DNA from: Marinobacterium zhoushanense
GTDB lineage: Bacteria > Pseudomonadota > Gammaproteobacteria > Pseudomonadales > Balneatricaceae
DNA: 64,000 nucleotides
Assembly: GCF_014641945.1 (NCBI RefSeq)
Contig: NZ_BMIJ01000004.1
Location: 124,001 to 188,000, forward strand
Direction of reading: 5' to 3'
The notes under the pieces were generated by a model. The model had not been told where the DNA came from, did not search any database, and was given only the letters and a program-made list of their open reading frames with translations. A program made the translations under genes and the position numbers. Positions 38,569 through 46,723 of this stretch are shown in pieces (positions within the stretch are counted from its first letter, which is position 1; each line of letters starts with the position of its first letter).

Positions 38569-39981
38569 TTATTGGGGTTTGATATTTTGATTCTCACAGA
38601 AAAAGTTATCGGGGTCGTACTTAGCCTTCACCTGAGCCAGCCGCTCGAAGTTAGCACCATAAGCCCCCTCGATTCGCTCTTCGCCTTCACTGATGAAGTT
38701 AACGTATACCCCGCCGGTCGCCATTGGCCTCGTCGCCTCGTAGAAGTCACGGGCCCAATCGATACAGGTCTGGTCCTGTCTTGGATCGTCCCAACGGGTA
38801 TGGACGTTCATGATGAACTCGGCATCCCGGTGCGGGTAGGCGGTGGCTGTCGAATCGACCCGGTTGGTTGCGCCCCCCATCTGGGCGACGAAGATCTCCG
38901 ACTGTGGGCTCGGCAGGCGACCACCGTAGTCGACCAGCTTATCGATCAGCTCGTCGGTCAGAGCGGTAAAGTTGTGCGACTTCCAGTAGTTACGCGATCC
39001 CGGTGTCAATAGGGGATCGAACGCCTGCTGAAATCCGACAAAGGGATGCGGGGCAAAGCCATCGGCAATCAGCTCCCCCAAGCCCCTTAACGGCGCCAAG
39101 GCCTTCTCGCCCTCGGCGATGTCGCCGTTATAGAGCGCAACAATTATCAGCACACGTGACCCATGCACCTCTGGCGGCAGAAACGGCAAGGGTGGCGCAT
39201 CACGAATCACTGCCCAAACAGTCAATTCGTCAGCACAAGTGGCGCAGAACTCCCGATACGCCCTAAGTATCTCGCCCGCCTGGGCGAAGGGGAATACCGC
39301 TGGCCCGCACATCACCTGGGGACCCACGGGATGCAGGCGGAATTCGAAGGAGGTCACGATGCCGAAGTTACCGCCACCGCCCCGTATCGCCCAGAACAGG
39401 TCCGGGTTCAGGTCGCTACTACAGCGCAACCGTTCGCCATCGGCCGTCACAACCTCCGCGGCGATCAGGTTGTCCACCGTCATACCATATTTTCGACTCA
39501 GCCAGCCGAAACCACCGCCCAACGTCAGTCCAGCAATTCCCGTCGTCGAATTGATGCCAACTGGGCAAGCCAGACCAAAAGCCTGGGACTCGTGATCGAG
39601 ATCGCCCAGGGTAGCGCCGGGGCCGGCGATCGCAACCTTCGCCTCCGGATCGACCCGCACCAGCTTCATCGGGCTGAGGTCGATCAGCATGGCCTCGTCG
39701 GCAAGAGATTTACCGGCGATGTTGTGGCCGGCACCGCGTACCGACACCAGCAGGTTGTGCTGGCGGGCGAACTTCACCGCCTGTATAACATCTGCCGTCC
39801 CGCTGCATCTGACAATCAACCCCGGATTGCGGTCGATCATCGCATTCCAGATCTGGCGCGCGTCGTTGTACTCTGCATCGTTGGGGCTTATCACCTGTCC
39901 CCTGACACCGAGCTGAGCCAACTGTTCATCACTGAGACTGATTGAATCGCCGCTTAAAGAGCGGACCTGAAGTTCAGCCAT
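38569..39981 (-). CDS. FAD-dependent oxidoreductase, berberine-bridge-enzyme type
   Basis: A 470-residue FAD-linked oxidase. It has a PCMH-type FAD-binding domain with the flavin-attaching His in VRGAGHNIAG, a TLGGGFGWLSRKYG motif and a C-terminal BBE segment ending YDPDNFFCENQNI. Members oxidise sugars or alkaloid-like alcohols. The second covalent flavin link (Cys) seen in some members is not evident. The substrate is unknown. The ATG follows GGAGGATG. Confidence 0.88.
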   Translation of the reverse strand: MAELQVRSLSGDSISLSDEQLAQLGVRGQVISPNDAEYNDARQIWNAMIDRNPGLIVRCSGTADVIQAVKFARQHNLLVSVRGAGHNIAGKSLADEAMLIDLSPMKLVRVDPEAKVAIAGPGATLGDLDHESQAFGLACPVGINSTTGIAGLTLGGGFGWLSRKYGMTVDNLIAAEVVTADGERLRCSSDLNPDLFWAIRGGGGNFGIVTSFEFRLHPVGPQVMCGPAVFPFAQAGEILRAYREFCATCADELTVWAVIRDAPPLPFLPPEVHGSRVLIIVALYNGDIAEGEKALAPLRGLGELIADGFAPHPFVGFQQAFDPLLTPGSRNYWKSHNFTALTDELIDKLVDYGGRLPSPQSEIFVAQMGGATNRVDSTATAYPHRDAEFIMNVHTRWDDPRQDQTCIDWARDFYEATRPMATGGVYVNFISEGEERIEGAYGANFERLAQVKAKYDPDNFFCENQNIKPQ

Positions 39982-40414
39982 AACACCATCCTCCGCGTTT
40001 GTTATTTTTGTTCGAGGATAAACCTCAACCCTACCCGGATAGATCAGTAAGCAGGGACGTGTGGGCTGATTGGTTTGGCAGGCTGAGGTAGCAACTCAGG
40101 GCAAGAACCAAACGTCCTGTAAATGCATATCCCGGGACGGGGCAACAGCACAGATGACAGGCGTAAACGACTCACACTTATTTTATTTGCAACAGCATTC
40201 GATACTGTTACGAAAAAGTGTAGCTAGCGGTGCCAGTATTGGGTGATGAACACCTTTACAAATATTCATTGCCAACAGTGATTTACAGAAAAATGATCAT
40301 GCAGTGCCTGCCGAGCTGTGTTCTGCTTCGTTTGGCTTACTCGGCGAATGGTTAGAGAGCAACAGATCTTCGGTGGCCGCAGGGCACTGGGGCTACATCC
40401 CATCGCCTGAACGC
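39982..40414. other. Intergenic region without recognisable genes
   Basis: Between the oxidoreductase start and the nifS terminator. It contains AT-rich stretches suitable for the oxidoreductase promoter. I see no -24/-12 promoter, RNA gene or protein with family resemblance. Confidence 0.5.
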
Positions 40415-40441
40415 AAAACGGAGGCCCGAAGCCTCCGTTTT
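40415..40441 (-). terminator. Terminator of the iscA-nifU-nifS operon
   Basis: A perfect 11-base stem AAAACGGAGGC / GCCTCCGTTTT with a five-base loop, 16 bases after the nifS stop. On the minus strand it ends in TTTT. It can also work on the plus strand. Confidence 0.8.
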
Positions 40442-40456
40442 TCTACCCGCCCGGGA

Positions 40457-41665
40457 TCAGGCGTAGACCGGCGCAAAGGCCTCGCCCGGGTTTTCCACCG
40501 GACCGTTCTCGCCCCAGTAGGGCGACAGCTTGCGCAACTTGGCGACGATCGATGGCACCTCCTCGATCACCCGTTCCACCTCATCCATGGTGTTGTAGCG
40601 GGAGAAGGAGAAACGCACGGTACCGTGAGCGGCGGTGTAGGGGATGCCCATGGCGCGCATCACATGGGAGGGCTCCAGCGAGCCGGAGGTGCAGGCGGAA
40701 CCGGACGATGCGGCAATACCCGCCTTGTTTAGCAACAGCAGGATCGCTTCACCCTCGATGTACTCGAATGCGATGCTGGCGGTATTCGGCAGACGGTTGT
40801 CCGGATCGCCGGTGACGAAACAGTGCGGCACGGCAGCGAGAATCCCCTGCTCCAGGCGATCACGCATCGCCTTGACCTGGGTGTTTTCGAACGCCATGTG
40901 CTCGGCCGCCATTTCACAGGCCTTGCCCAGGCCAACAATGGCCGGCGCGTTCTCGGTGCCGGCACGACGCCCGCGCTCCTGATGGCCGCCACGCAGCAGC
41001 GGACGGTAGCGAACGCCACGACGCAGGTAGAGCACGCCGATCCCCTTAGGCGCATGCAGTTTGTGCCCGGACAGGGAGAGCATGCTGATCGCGCTCTCTT
41101 TCAGATTGATGGGAATCTTGCCCACGGCCTGAACGGCGTCGGTGTGGAACATGATGCCCTTCTCGGCTGCCATCTGCGCCATCTCCTCGATCGGGAAGAT
41201 GGTGCCGCTTTCGTTGTTGGCCCACATGACACTGACCACGGCGACCTTGTCGCTGAGCAGTGACTTGTACTTGTCCAGGTCCAGGCGTCCCTTGGAATCT
41301 ACCTCCAGCTTGTGCACGGTGTAGCCTTCGGTTTCCAGATATTCGCACAGGGTCAGCACCGCGGGATGCTCGACCACGGTGGTGATGATCTCCTTGCGAT
41401 CCGGCTGCGCCTTGAGTGCGGAGAGAATTGCTGTGGAGTCGGACTCGGTACCGCAGGAGGTGAAGATGATCTCGGAATCATGCTCGGCACCGAGCAGATC
41501 CTGGATCTGTTTGCGCGCCTTCTTCAATGCAAAACCGACCTTGTTACCAAAGCTGTGCAATGAGGAGGGGTTGCCGAACTGCTCGCAGAAGTACGGCTTC
41601 ATCTCTTCGAAGACTGCCGGGTCCACCATGGTGGTGGCGTTGTTGTCGAGATAGATATCGCTCAT
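40457..41665 (-). CDS. nifS: NifS, cysteine desulfurase
   Basis: A 402-residue PLP enzyme that takes sulfur from cysteine for nitrogenase Fe-S clusters. The PLP lysine lies in LSGHKLHAPKG. The persulfide-forming Cys lies in SSGSACTSGSLEPSHV, the short active-site loop of NifS/IscS group I. The start is MSDIYLDNNATTMVD. It follows nifU by two bases and works with it as sulfur donor to the scaffold. Confidence 0.96.
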   Translation of the reverse strand: MSDIYLDNNATTMVDPAVFEEMKPYFCEQFGNPSSLHSFGNKVGFALKKARKQIQDLLGAEHDSEIIFTSCGTESDSTAILSALKAQPDRKEIITTVVEHPAVLTLCEYLETEGYTVHKLEVDSKGRLDLDKYKSLLSDKVAVVSVMWANNESGTIFPIEEMAQMAAEKGIMFHTDAVQAVGKIPINLKESAISMLSLSGHKLHAPKGIGVLYLRRGVRYRPLLRGGHQERGRRAGTENAPAIVGLGKACEMAAEHMAFENTQVKAMRDRLEQGILAAVPHCFVTGDPDNRLPNTASIAFEYIEGEAILLLLNKAGIAASSGSACTSGSLEPSHVMRAMGIPYTAAHGTVRFSFSRYNTMDEVERVIEEVPSIVAKLRKLSPYWGENGPVENPGEAFAPVYA

Positions 41666-41667
41666 GA

Positions 41668-42570
41668 TCAGCCCTCCATGCTAACGAGTGCTTCTTTGGA
41701 CGCCGGAATCACTTTGACGAATTCGCCCAGCTCTTCGATCATACGCTGCTGGATACCGCCCAGAGTCATTGCCGCCATCTGGCACCCGGTGCAGGCGCCG
41801 GTGAGGTGAACATAGATATTCTTGCCATCCACATCGACCAACTCGACGTCACCGTTATCGGCCTGCAGCGCGGGGCGGATAGAGTCGAGTACCGCCTCGA
41901 TCTTGCGGATACGGGCCAGGGTGCCCATTTTCGGCGCTTCAGGCGCCTTGGCAGCTGCTGGTTTGGCAACAGCCGCACCACCTGCTACGAAGGTCTCCCC
42001 CTTCTCGGCCAGCACGCGGGTCAGGATATTCTCGATCCCTTCATGGCAGGATGAGCAACCGCCACCGGCCTTGGTGTAGTTGGTCACCTCTTCCACCGTG
42101 TGCAGGTTGTTGGCACGAATAGTGTCTTCGATCATCACTTCGTCAACCGCGAAGCACTTGCACACCAGCGCACCCTCTTCGTGATCATCTTCCCAGACTT
42201 CGCCACGGTAGTTGGCAACCGCCGCCTGCAGCGCTTCGCGCCCCATGACCGAACAGTGCATCTTCTCCGGCGGCAGGCCATCCAGATAGTCGGCGATATC
42301 CTGGTTGCTGATCTTCAGCGCCTCGTCCAGGGTCAGCCCCTTGATCATCTCGGTCAGTGCGGAGGAGGACGCGATAGCGGAGCCGCAACCGAAGGTTTGA
42401 AAACCGGCGTCCAAAATCACTTCGGTCTCAGGCTCTACCTTCAGTGTCAGCCGCAGCGCATCACCGCAGCTGATTGACCCTACGTCGCCTACCCCGTTGG
42501 CCCCTTCGACTGCGCCGGCATTTTTCGGGTTGTAGAAATGCTCTTGTACCTTTTCAGAATAATCCCACAT
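41668..42570 (-). CDS. nifU: NifU, Fe-S cluster scaffold
   Basis: A 300-residue three-domain scaffold. The IscU-like N-terminal domain has Cys in SISCGD, FGCGSA and HCSVMG. A central [2Fe-2S] region follows ([10 protein letters not shown] and [10 protein letters not shown]). The C-terminal Nfu domain has the CTGCQMA pair. It assembles [4Fe-4S] clusters for NifH and others with sulfur from NifS. Full length, so it is the nif-type rather than housekeeping IscU. Confidence 0.96.
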   Translation of the reverse strand: MWDYSEKVQEHFYNPKNAGAVEGANGVGDVGSISCGDALRLTLKVEPETEVILDAGFQTFGCGSAIASSSALTEMIKGLTLDEALKISNQDIADYLDGLPPEKMHCSVMGREALQAAVANYRGEVWEDDHEEGALVCKCFAVDEVMIEDTIRANNLHTVEEVTNYTKAGGGCSSCHEGIENILTRVLAEKGETFVAGGAAVAKPAAAKAPEAPKMGTLARIRKIEAVLDSIRPALQADNGDVELVDVDGKNIYVHLTGACTGCQMAAMTLGGIQQRMIEELGEFVKVIPASKEALVSMEG

Positions 42571-42608
42571 CGCTTGAACTCCTGAGTCGATTTATGCCGG
42601 TTAGGCCA

Positions 42609-42932
42609 TTAACACGCGAACGATTTGCCGCAACCGCAGCTCTGGGTGGCGTTCGGGTTTTCAAATTTGAAGCCGCTGCCTTCGAGGCCATCGAGGAAAT
42701 CGACGGTCACGTTGTCGAGTAACGGCTGGCTGGCGGGATCGACCAGAATCTTGAGACCGCCGATCTCAACGACCTGATCATCTTCGGCGGCGCTCTCCTC
42801 CAGCTTCATACCGTACTGGAAGCCGGAACAGCCACCTCCATCTACACGAATCCGCAGCCCGACTACGGGCTTGCTGGCATTCTCAATGAAACGGGCTACT
42901 GCACCGATTGCGTTTTCTGTGAGCTGTATCAT
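42609..42932 (-). CDS. IscA/HesB-like protein, nif-associated
   Basis: A 107-residue A-type Fe-S carrier with the three family Cys positions (GGGCSGF and CGCG near the end). It probably delivers clusters to nitrogenase proteins. The ATG at 42932 follows GAGGAG and lies downstream of a sigma-54 promoter, which rules out the earlier start at 42977. It is the first gene of the iscA-nifU-nifS operon. Confidence 0.93.
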   Translation of the reverse strand: MIQLTENAIGAVARFIENASKPVVGLRIRVDGGGCSGFQYGMKLEESAAEDDQVVEIGGLKILVDPASQPLLDNVTVDFLDGLEGSGFKFENPNATQSCGCGKSFAC

Positions 42933-42972
42933 TGCTTTCTCCTCGCCGGATCGCGTTGCTTGATAAGACCGG

Positions 42973-42988
42973 TGCAATCGGGATGCCA
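42973..42988 (-). promoter_or_regulatory. Sigma-54 promoter of iscA-nifU-nifS
   Basis: The minus strand reads TGGCATCCCGATTGCA, an almost perfect -24/-12 element (TGGCAY-N5-TTGCA). The predicted start, about 42961, leaves a 29-base leader before iscA. Confidence 0.85.
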
Positions 42989-43103
42989 GTGAAGAATCAA
43001 CAAAATTAACCTTCTATTTCAGCATGATACAAATTCACATACATAATAAATGGGTATTATTGTCGGCGTTCAGAGAACAACATTGGTGGGTTTTGGCGGG
43101 CAG

Positions 43104-43119
43104 TGTCGGGTTTGCTACA
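43104..43119. promoter_or_regulatory. NifA upstream activator site of iscA-nifUS
   Basis: TGT at 43104-43106, ten bases, then ACA at 43117-43119, about 150 bases before the predicted iscA transcript start. Confidence 0.7.
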
Positions 43120-43138
43120 TGTCAGCCGAAGGCTCGGT

Positions 43139-43546
43139 TCAGTCGCCCAATAGCGCTTCGTAGGCATTGCGCAGCAACAGCCGTTCGGTCAGCGGAAGCT
43201 GCAACAGCTCCATCAGCGTTATAAAGCGTCCGCCCTCCAGCGAGGGCAACTGATCGCCGTCAATGCGTAACAGCGCCACCGGAGACCATTCCCCCGGCTG
43301 TTCGACCCAGCCCAGCATGGCGCTGGCGACACTCAGCTGCTCCGGCTTCAGCCCAATCAGTTCCGCAACCGGCCGGAGCATCTGTGCCGGATGCGGGAAC
43401 GGGGCGCTGGGCTCGTGGTCGTCATGCAGTGTGGACAGCTTGGCCAGGGGTTTTGGTAGACAAACAGAGTGTCCGCTGTCGTACTCCACCATCCAGAAAT
43501 GAAGTCGTGCGCTGATGGCGTGCAGATGGGCAACGATTACGCGCAT
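43139..43546 (-). CDS. Unknown nif-associated protein (135 aa)
   Basis: I do not recognise a family. It is the last gene of the nifE operon, overlapping the DUF364 gene by ten bases, which argues that it is a real, co-translated gene. The protein is cytoplasmic, with His-rich N-terminal and central segments (AHLHAISARLHF, HDDHEP, PHPAQ) and a Leu-rich helical C-terminus. A role in nitrogenase metal handling is conceivable only from context. Confidence 0.65.
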   Translation of the reverse strand: MRVIVAHLHAISARLHFWMVEYDSGHSVCLPKPLAKLSTLHDDHEPSAPFPHPAQMLRPVAELIGLKPEQLSVASAMLGWVEQPGEWSPVALLRIDGDQLPSLEGGRFITLMELLQLPLTERLLLRNAYEALLGD

Positions 43547-44322
43547 GCAGGTTCACTCCGCCGATGCAGCACCAGCAGGCGATAGCCTACTGCGTCTTCA
43601 AAGATGCGTACGCCGCCGCCTTCGGACACCACCCGCCATAACAGCTCGGCATCGAGTACCTCGACACCGGCGAGGTAATCCACACCCCAGTCGCGCCATG
43701 TCGATGTCCAGGGCAATGACGGTCCCATCAACACCGTGCGGCTGGCACGTCCCAACTCAAGCAAGCGTGGCAGGGTTTTGTTGGCCAGTGCGCTGGCCGT
43801 TATAAAAGACCACTCACTGTCCGGCAGCAGATACTCCGCCGCCTGGTCGGGCAGATCGCCGTTACCGGGCATCCGCTCGATACAGACGAAATCGAACGGG
43901 GCAAGCACATCATCCAGCCCGGGATAGCGGCCGATCACGCTGATCCGACCGGAACCGAACTCAGCGGCCATCGCCCTGAACACGGCCAGGTTACCGCCAC
44001 CAAGAGGCGTGGATTCACCGATCAGATCACGATACTGGGACGCGCCCTGCAGAACCGCATTGAGAGTCGCGATGGCGAGTGAACACTCATGGGGATCCCA
44101 ACCGTCCATCCAGGCGATCAGGTCGGAGGCCGGACGGCCGGTCAACGTGCCGGACCACTCCAACGTGCGGGTGTAACGTTGCGGCGTCATGCACAGACCG
44201 GTATGGCCTGCCACCTGAACCAGCGTCCAGACCTGACCGATACAGACCCGTTCGACGGGCGCACGAACGTTCGCGCAGGTGCGAGCCTGCGCGACAAGAG
44301 CGGCATAGATGGGGTGTGGCAC
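43537..44322 (-). CDS. DUF364/DUF4213 putative metal-chelation protein in the nifE operon
   Basis: A 261-residue protein with an N-terminal DUF4213-like enolase-fold portion (QVWTLVQVAGHTGLCMTP, AIATLNAVLQG). A Rossmann-like DUF364 portion follows (ISVIGRYPGLDDVLAPFDF, LPDSEWSFITASALANKTLPRLLEL, VLMGPSLPWTS). The Pfam description is putative heavy-metal chelation. Members appear near molybdenum or other metal genes in diverse bacteria, but the reaction is unproven. It lies 33 bases after the 124-residue unknown gene and overlaps the following gene, so it is expressed with nifEN. Confidence 0.78.
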   Translation of the reverse strand: MPHPIYAALVAQARTCANVRAPVERVCIGQVWTLVQVAGHTGLCMTPQRYTRTLEWSGTLTGRPASDLIAWMDGWDPHECSLAIATLNAVLQGASQYRDLIGESTPLGGGNLAVFRAMAAEFGSGRISVIGRYPGLDDVLAPFDFVCIERMPGNGDLPDQAAEYLLPDSEWSFITASALANKTLPRLLELGRASRTVLMGPSLPWTSTWRDWGVDYLAGVEVLDAELLWRVVSEGGGVRIFEDAVGYRLLVLHRRSEPACA

Positions 44323-44355
44323 GACGACTCTCCCGATGATTAGCCTGCCAGGGTT

Positions 44356-44730
44356 CTAGCCTTCAAGCTGGGCCAGAAGTGCTATCTCCGACTTGAGACT
44401 GTCAATGTCGCGTCCCCAGATGCTGAGCTGTTCCGCCCAGCGCCCCTCGTGACCAGGGTGCGGACAGAGCAGGTCGCACTCCAGCATCAGCGAGCCGTCG
44501 GCATTGACCACCAACTGAGCACGTCGCTGGCTGCCATCCAGACTCCAGCGCCCGTTCAGCGTCGGCTCACCGGTGTACGGATCGGTCCGCTGTTCAAAGC
44601 GAAACTGATCCGTATCCGGCAACATCGCCATATCGATACCGGTCTTGTGCAGCCGTTCGCGTCCTGCTACGCAGGCGGCATCGAGCAGCGGCCTATAACT
44701 TTCAACAAGCGCCTGGGTGGCACTGTCCAT
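44356..44730 (-). CDS. Unknown nif-associated protein (124 aa)
   Basis: No family recognised. It is a small, acidic, probably soluble protein with an N-terminal helix and a central beta-rich stretch (RRAQLVVNADGSLMLECDLLCPHPGH) containing two Cys and two His near each other, so metal binding is possible. It sits between the [2Fe-2S] ferredoxin gene and the DUF364 gene in the nifE operon. Confidence 0.65.
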   Translation of the reverse strand: MDSATQALVESYRPLLDAACVAGRERLHKTGIDMAMLPDTDQFRFEQRTDPYTGEPTLNGRWSLDGSQRRAQLVVNADGSLMLECDLLCPHPGHEGRWAEQLSIWGRDIDSLKSEIALLAQLEG

Positions 44731-44793
44731 CGTTGGTCCCCCTTCAAACGAGTGTGGCTATCACTCACCTACCACTCACTTACCATTCGGCTA

Positions 44794-45117
44794 TTACCAT
44801 TCCGCTTCGGGCGCAAGCAGCTCGGTCACCGGATTACCGCCGAGCAGATGCTCCTCGATAATGCGGCTCACGTCCGCCGGCTTGACCGCCTTGTAAAGGT
44901 GTGAACCCGGATAGATCAGCACATTGGCACCGAGATGGCAGGGGCCGAGGCAACCGGTCGCTGTTACCGCGAACTGTTGGAACAGGTTGCGTTTGGCGAT
45001 CTCCTCGGAAAAGGTCTGCGCAACAATGGACGCTCCCACCGCGCCGCAGCTGCCACGTGGATGCCCTTCGGGGCGCTGCTGACTGCATACGAATACATGA
45101 GCTTGAGGTCTTGGCAT
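44794..45117 (-). CDS. Thioredoxin-like [2Fe-2S] ferredoxin
   Basis: A 107-residue protein of the thioredoxin-like ferredoxin family, found in nif clusters of Azotobacter and others. The Cys ligands are in FVCSQQRPEGHPRGSCG and TGCLGPCHLG. It carries electrons or helps protect or assemble nitrogenase; the exact role is not settled. Preceded by fdxB 33 bases upstream. Confidence 0.88.
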   Translation of the reverse strand: MPRPQAHVFVCSQQRPEGHPRGSCGAVGASIVAQTFSEEIAKRNLFQQFAVTATGCLGPCHLGANVLIYPGSHLYKAVKPADVSRIIEEHLLGGNPVTELLAPEAEW

Positions 45118-45150
45118 GATCCTGTTCCTCTACACTGTTAGCAAATACGA

Positions 45151-45450
45151 TCAGGCCGCAGCCGGTTCGTGGGTATGGCACTGCTTCGGACAGACGCGGA
45201 AGCAGGATTGACAGCCGATGCAATCGTCGGAGTTGGCGATCGCCATCACCATCATTTCGTCATCATCATCGAAATCGTCGTCATCATCGGCCAGCGCCTC
45301 ACCACGCTCGACCAGTTCGAACACATCGCGTGGACATACCTTGTAACAACGACCACAACCGATGCAGGTATGCTGGTTCAGATCGGTGACGAAACTGGGC
45401 ACCCACTCGGCACCGCCGCGGGTACGCCCTTTTATAAGCTCTGCAGACAT
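45151..45450 (-). CDS. fdxB: Ferredoxin III, nif-specific
   Basis: A 99-residue ferredoxin with two [4Fe-4S] motifs (CIGCGRCYKVCP and CIGCQSCFRVCP), separated by the acidic Asp-rich linker typical of this nif-specific group. The ATG at 45450 has an AAGGAG site nine bases upstream and leaves a gap after the CCE_0567-type gene. It is a likely electron carrier for nitrogenase or cofactor assembly. Confidence 0.92.
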   Translation of the reverse strand: MSAELIKGRTRGGAEWVPSFVTDLNQHTCIGCGRCYKVCPRDVFELVERGEALADDDDDFDDDDEMMVMAIANSDDCIGCQSCFRVCPKQCHTHEPAAA

Positions 45451-45479
45451 TTCACGGACTCCTTGATCGGCCCTTCTAA

Positions 45480-45686
45480 TCAACCTTCGAGGGCATCTAA
45501 TTTTTCCTGGGCGGTTTTCCAGGCAAGACAGGCATCAACGGTTTTCTGAGCCAGCTCGGGCAGGCTCGAATAATCGGTCCACAGGCTGTCCTCGACCAGG
45601 TCATGGACCGCCGAGGCGCACTCGGTGGCGATTCGCTTCGCCTTGCGGGCCTCTTTCTGCAGTTTTTTCAATTCTTCGTCGGTCAT
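45480..45686 (-). CDS. CCE_0567-family small helical protein
   Basis: A 68-residue all-helical protein of the DUF683/CCE_0567 family that accompanies nifX and the DUF269 gene in many diazotrophs. The start MTDEELKKLQKEARKAK and the LHDLVED-like region fit the family. A metal-binding structural member is known, but its function in nitrogen fixation is not defined. Confidence 0.85.
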   Translation of the reverse strand: MTDEELKKLQKEARKAKRIATECASAVHDLVEDSLWTDYSSLPELAQKTVDACLAWKTAQEKLDALEG

Positions 45687-45718
45687 AGGTCCCCCCTACT
45701 GCAACTTCAAAATCTGGA

Positions 45719-46186
45719 TCAGTCCTCCGCGGCGGCGCGGAACTTTTCGATATTGGTCAGCGCGCGGGCAACCTGTTTTTCAGCCTCCTCGTCCAGCTTC
45801 TCGACGGAGTCGAAACCGAAGCGGTGCACATCCCGCAGTGCCTTGTCGATGACGACCAGCTTGCCGACCATGATCAGCGCACGGCCGAAACCTTCGTGAC
45901 TCAGGTTGATCATCGGCACCGCCATCAGGCCGCACTCCTGCTCTACGCGCACGGCGATGGCGTTGTAGTACGCCTTGATACGGGAGACGACCACCTCATC
46001 CGGGTCGCCGACCACCGGGATCTCACGACGGCGCGCCTTGGTCAGGATCATCGGATCCAGCACCTTCTCGTCACTCCAGGTGTCATAGGTGCCGTAGCTG
46101 TCCATCGCCCGCAGCTGGACGATCATCTGCTTGATAAACGGCGCGGCCAAAGAGGCAGAGCCAGGCTCAATCGTCATATCGTTCAT
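45719..46186 (-). CDS. NifX-associated protein (DUF269)
   Basis: A 155-residue DUF269 protein with the family sequence AMDSYGTYDTWSDEKVLDPMILTKARRREIPVVGDPD. The gene nearly always stands after nifX and is thought to take part in FeMo-cofactor metabolism, without a proven reaction. It lies 62 bases beyond nifX. Confidence 0.9.
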   Translation of the reverse strand: MNDMTIEPGSASLAAPFIKQMIVQLRAMDSYGTYDTWSDEKVLDPMILTKARRREIPVVGDPDEVVVSRIKAYYNAIAVRVEQECGLMAVPMINLSHEGFGRALIMVGKLVVIDKALRDVHRFGFDSVEKLDEEAEKQVARALTNIEKFRAAAED

Positions 46187-46248
46187 AGTTGTTCTCCAAA
46201 GGTTTGAAACCTGTTATTTGGAACCTGAAACCTGTGTTTCGGGACCGG

Positions 46249-46722
46249 TTACTCGTCCCAGCCATCGGCTTCCATCGAATCAAAACGTTTCAGCGCGTCC
46301 TGCTGCCGACGAATCGCCTTGGCCAACCAACTGGACGGCCCCTCACGCAGCTCATCCTGCAACGCGGACAGCAGGTCGCCGATCAGCGCCTCATCGGTCA
46401 CCCTGACCGGCTGGATACCGTTCTCCAGCAGCTGGCGTACCGCCGATGCCCCGCAGGCACGGCAATACACAGCGGCACAACCGGACAGCTGTTCGATCTT
46501 CGCAGGCAACCGGTCCTCGTTGTCCTCCTCGCTGACGTCGGCAAACTCACACACCGAGATCAGCCAGGAGGTGCGGTCGTTGACGCCGTAGACGGCAAAG
46601 GCCAGCGCTGAACCGAAGTGCTGGTTCACCGTTTCCCGATCCGTTGTCGCAAAGGCGACACGCAGGATCTCCAGCTCCTGTGCACTACCGACGACCTCAA
46701 GCCGTCGTGTCAGCGGTGTCAT
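46249..46722 (-). CDS. nifX: NifX, FeMo-cofactor precursor carrier
   Basis: A 157-residue NifX protein with the cofactor motif NQHFGSALAF. NifX holds NifB-co or the VK-cluster between NifB and NifEN. It starts one base after the nifN stop. Its C-terminal end (GWDE) is shared with the isolated NifX-like protein at 7 kb. The short N-terminal extension is ordinary for the family. Confidence 0.92.
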   Translation of the reverse strand: MTPLTRRLEVVGSAQELEILRVAFATTDRETVNQHFGSALAFAVYGVNDRTSWLISVCEFADVSEEDNEDRLPAKIEQLSGCAAVYCRACGASAVRQLLENGIQPVRVTDEALIGDLLSALQDELREGPSSWLAKAIRRQQDALKRFDSMEADGWDE

Positions 46723-46723
46723 A

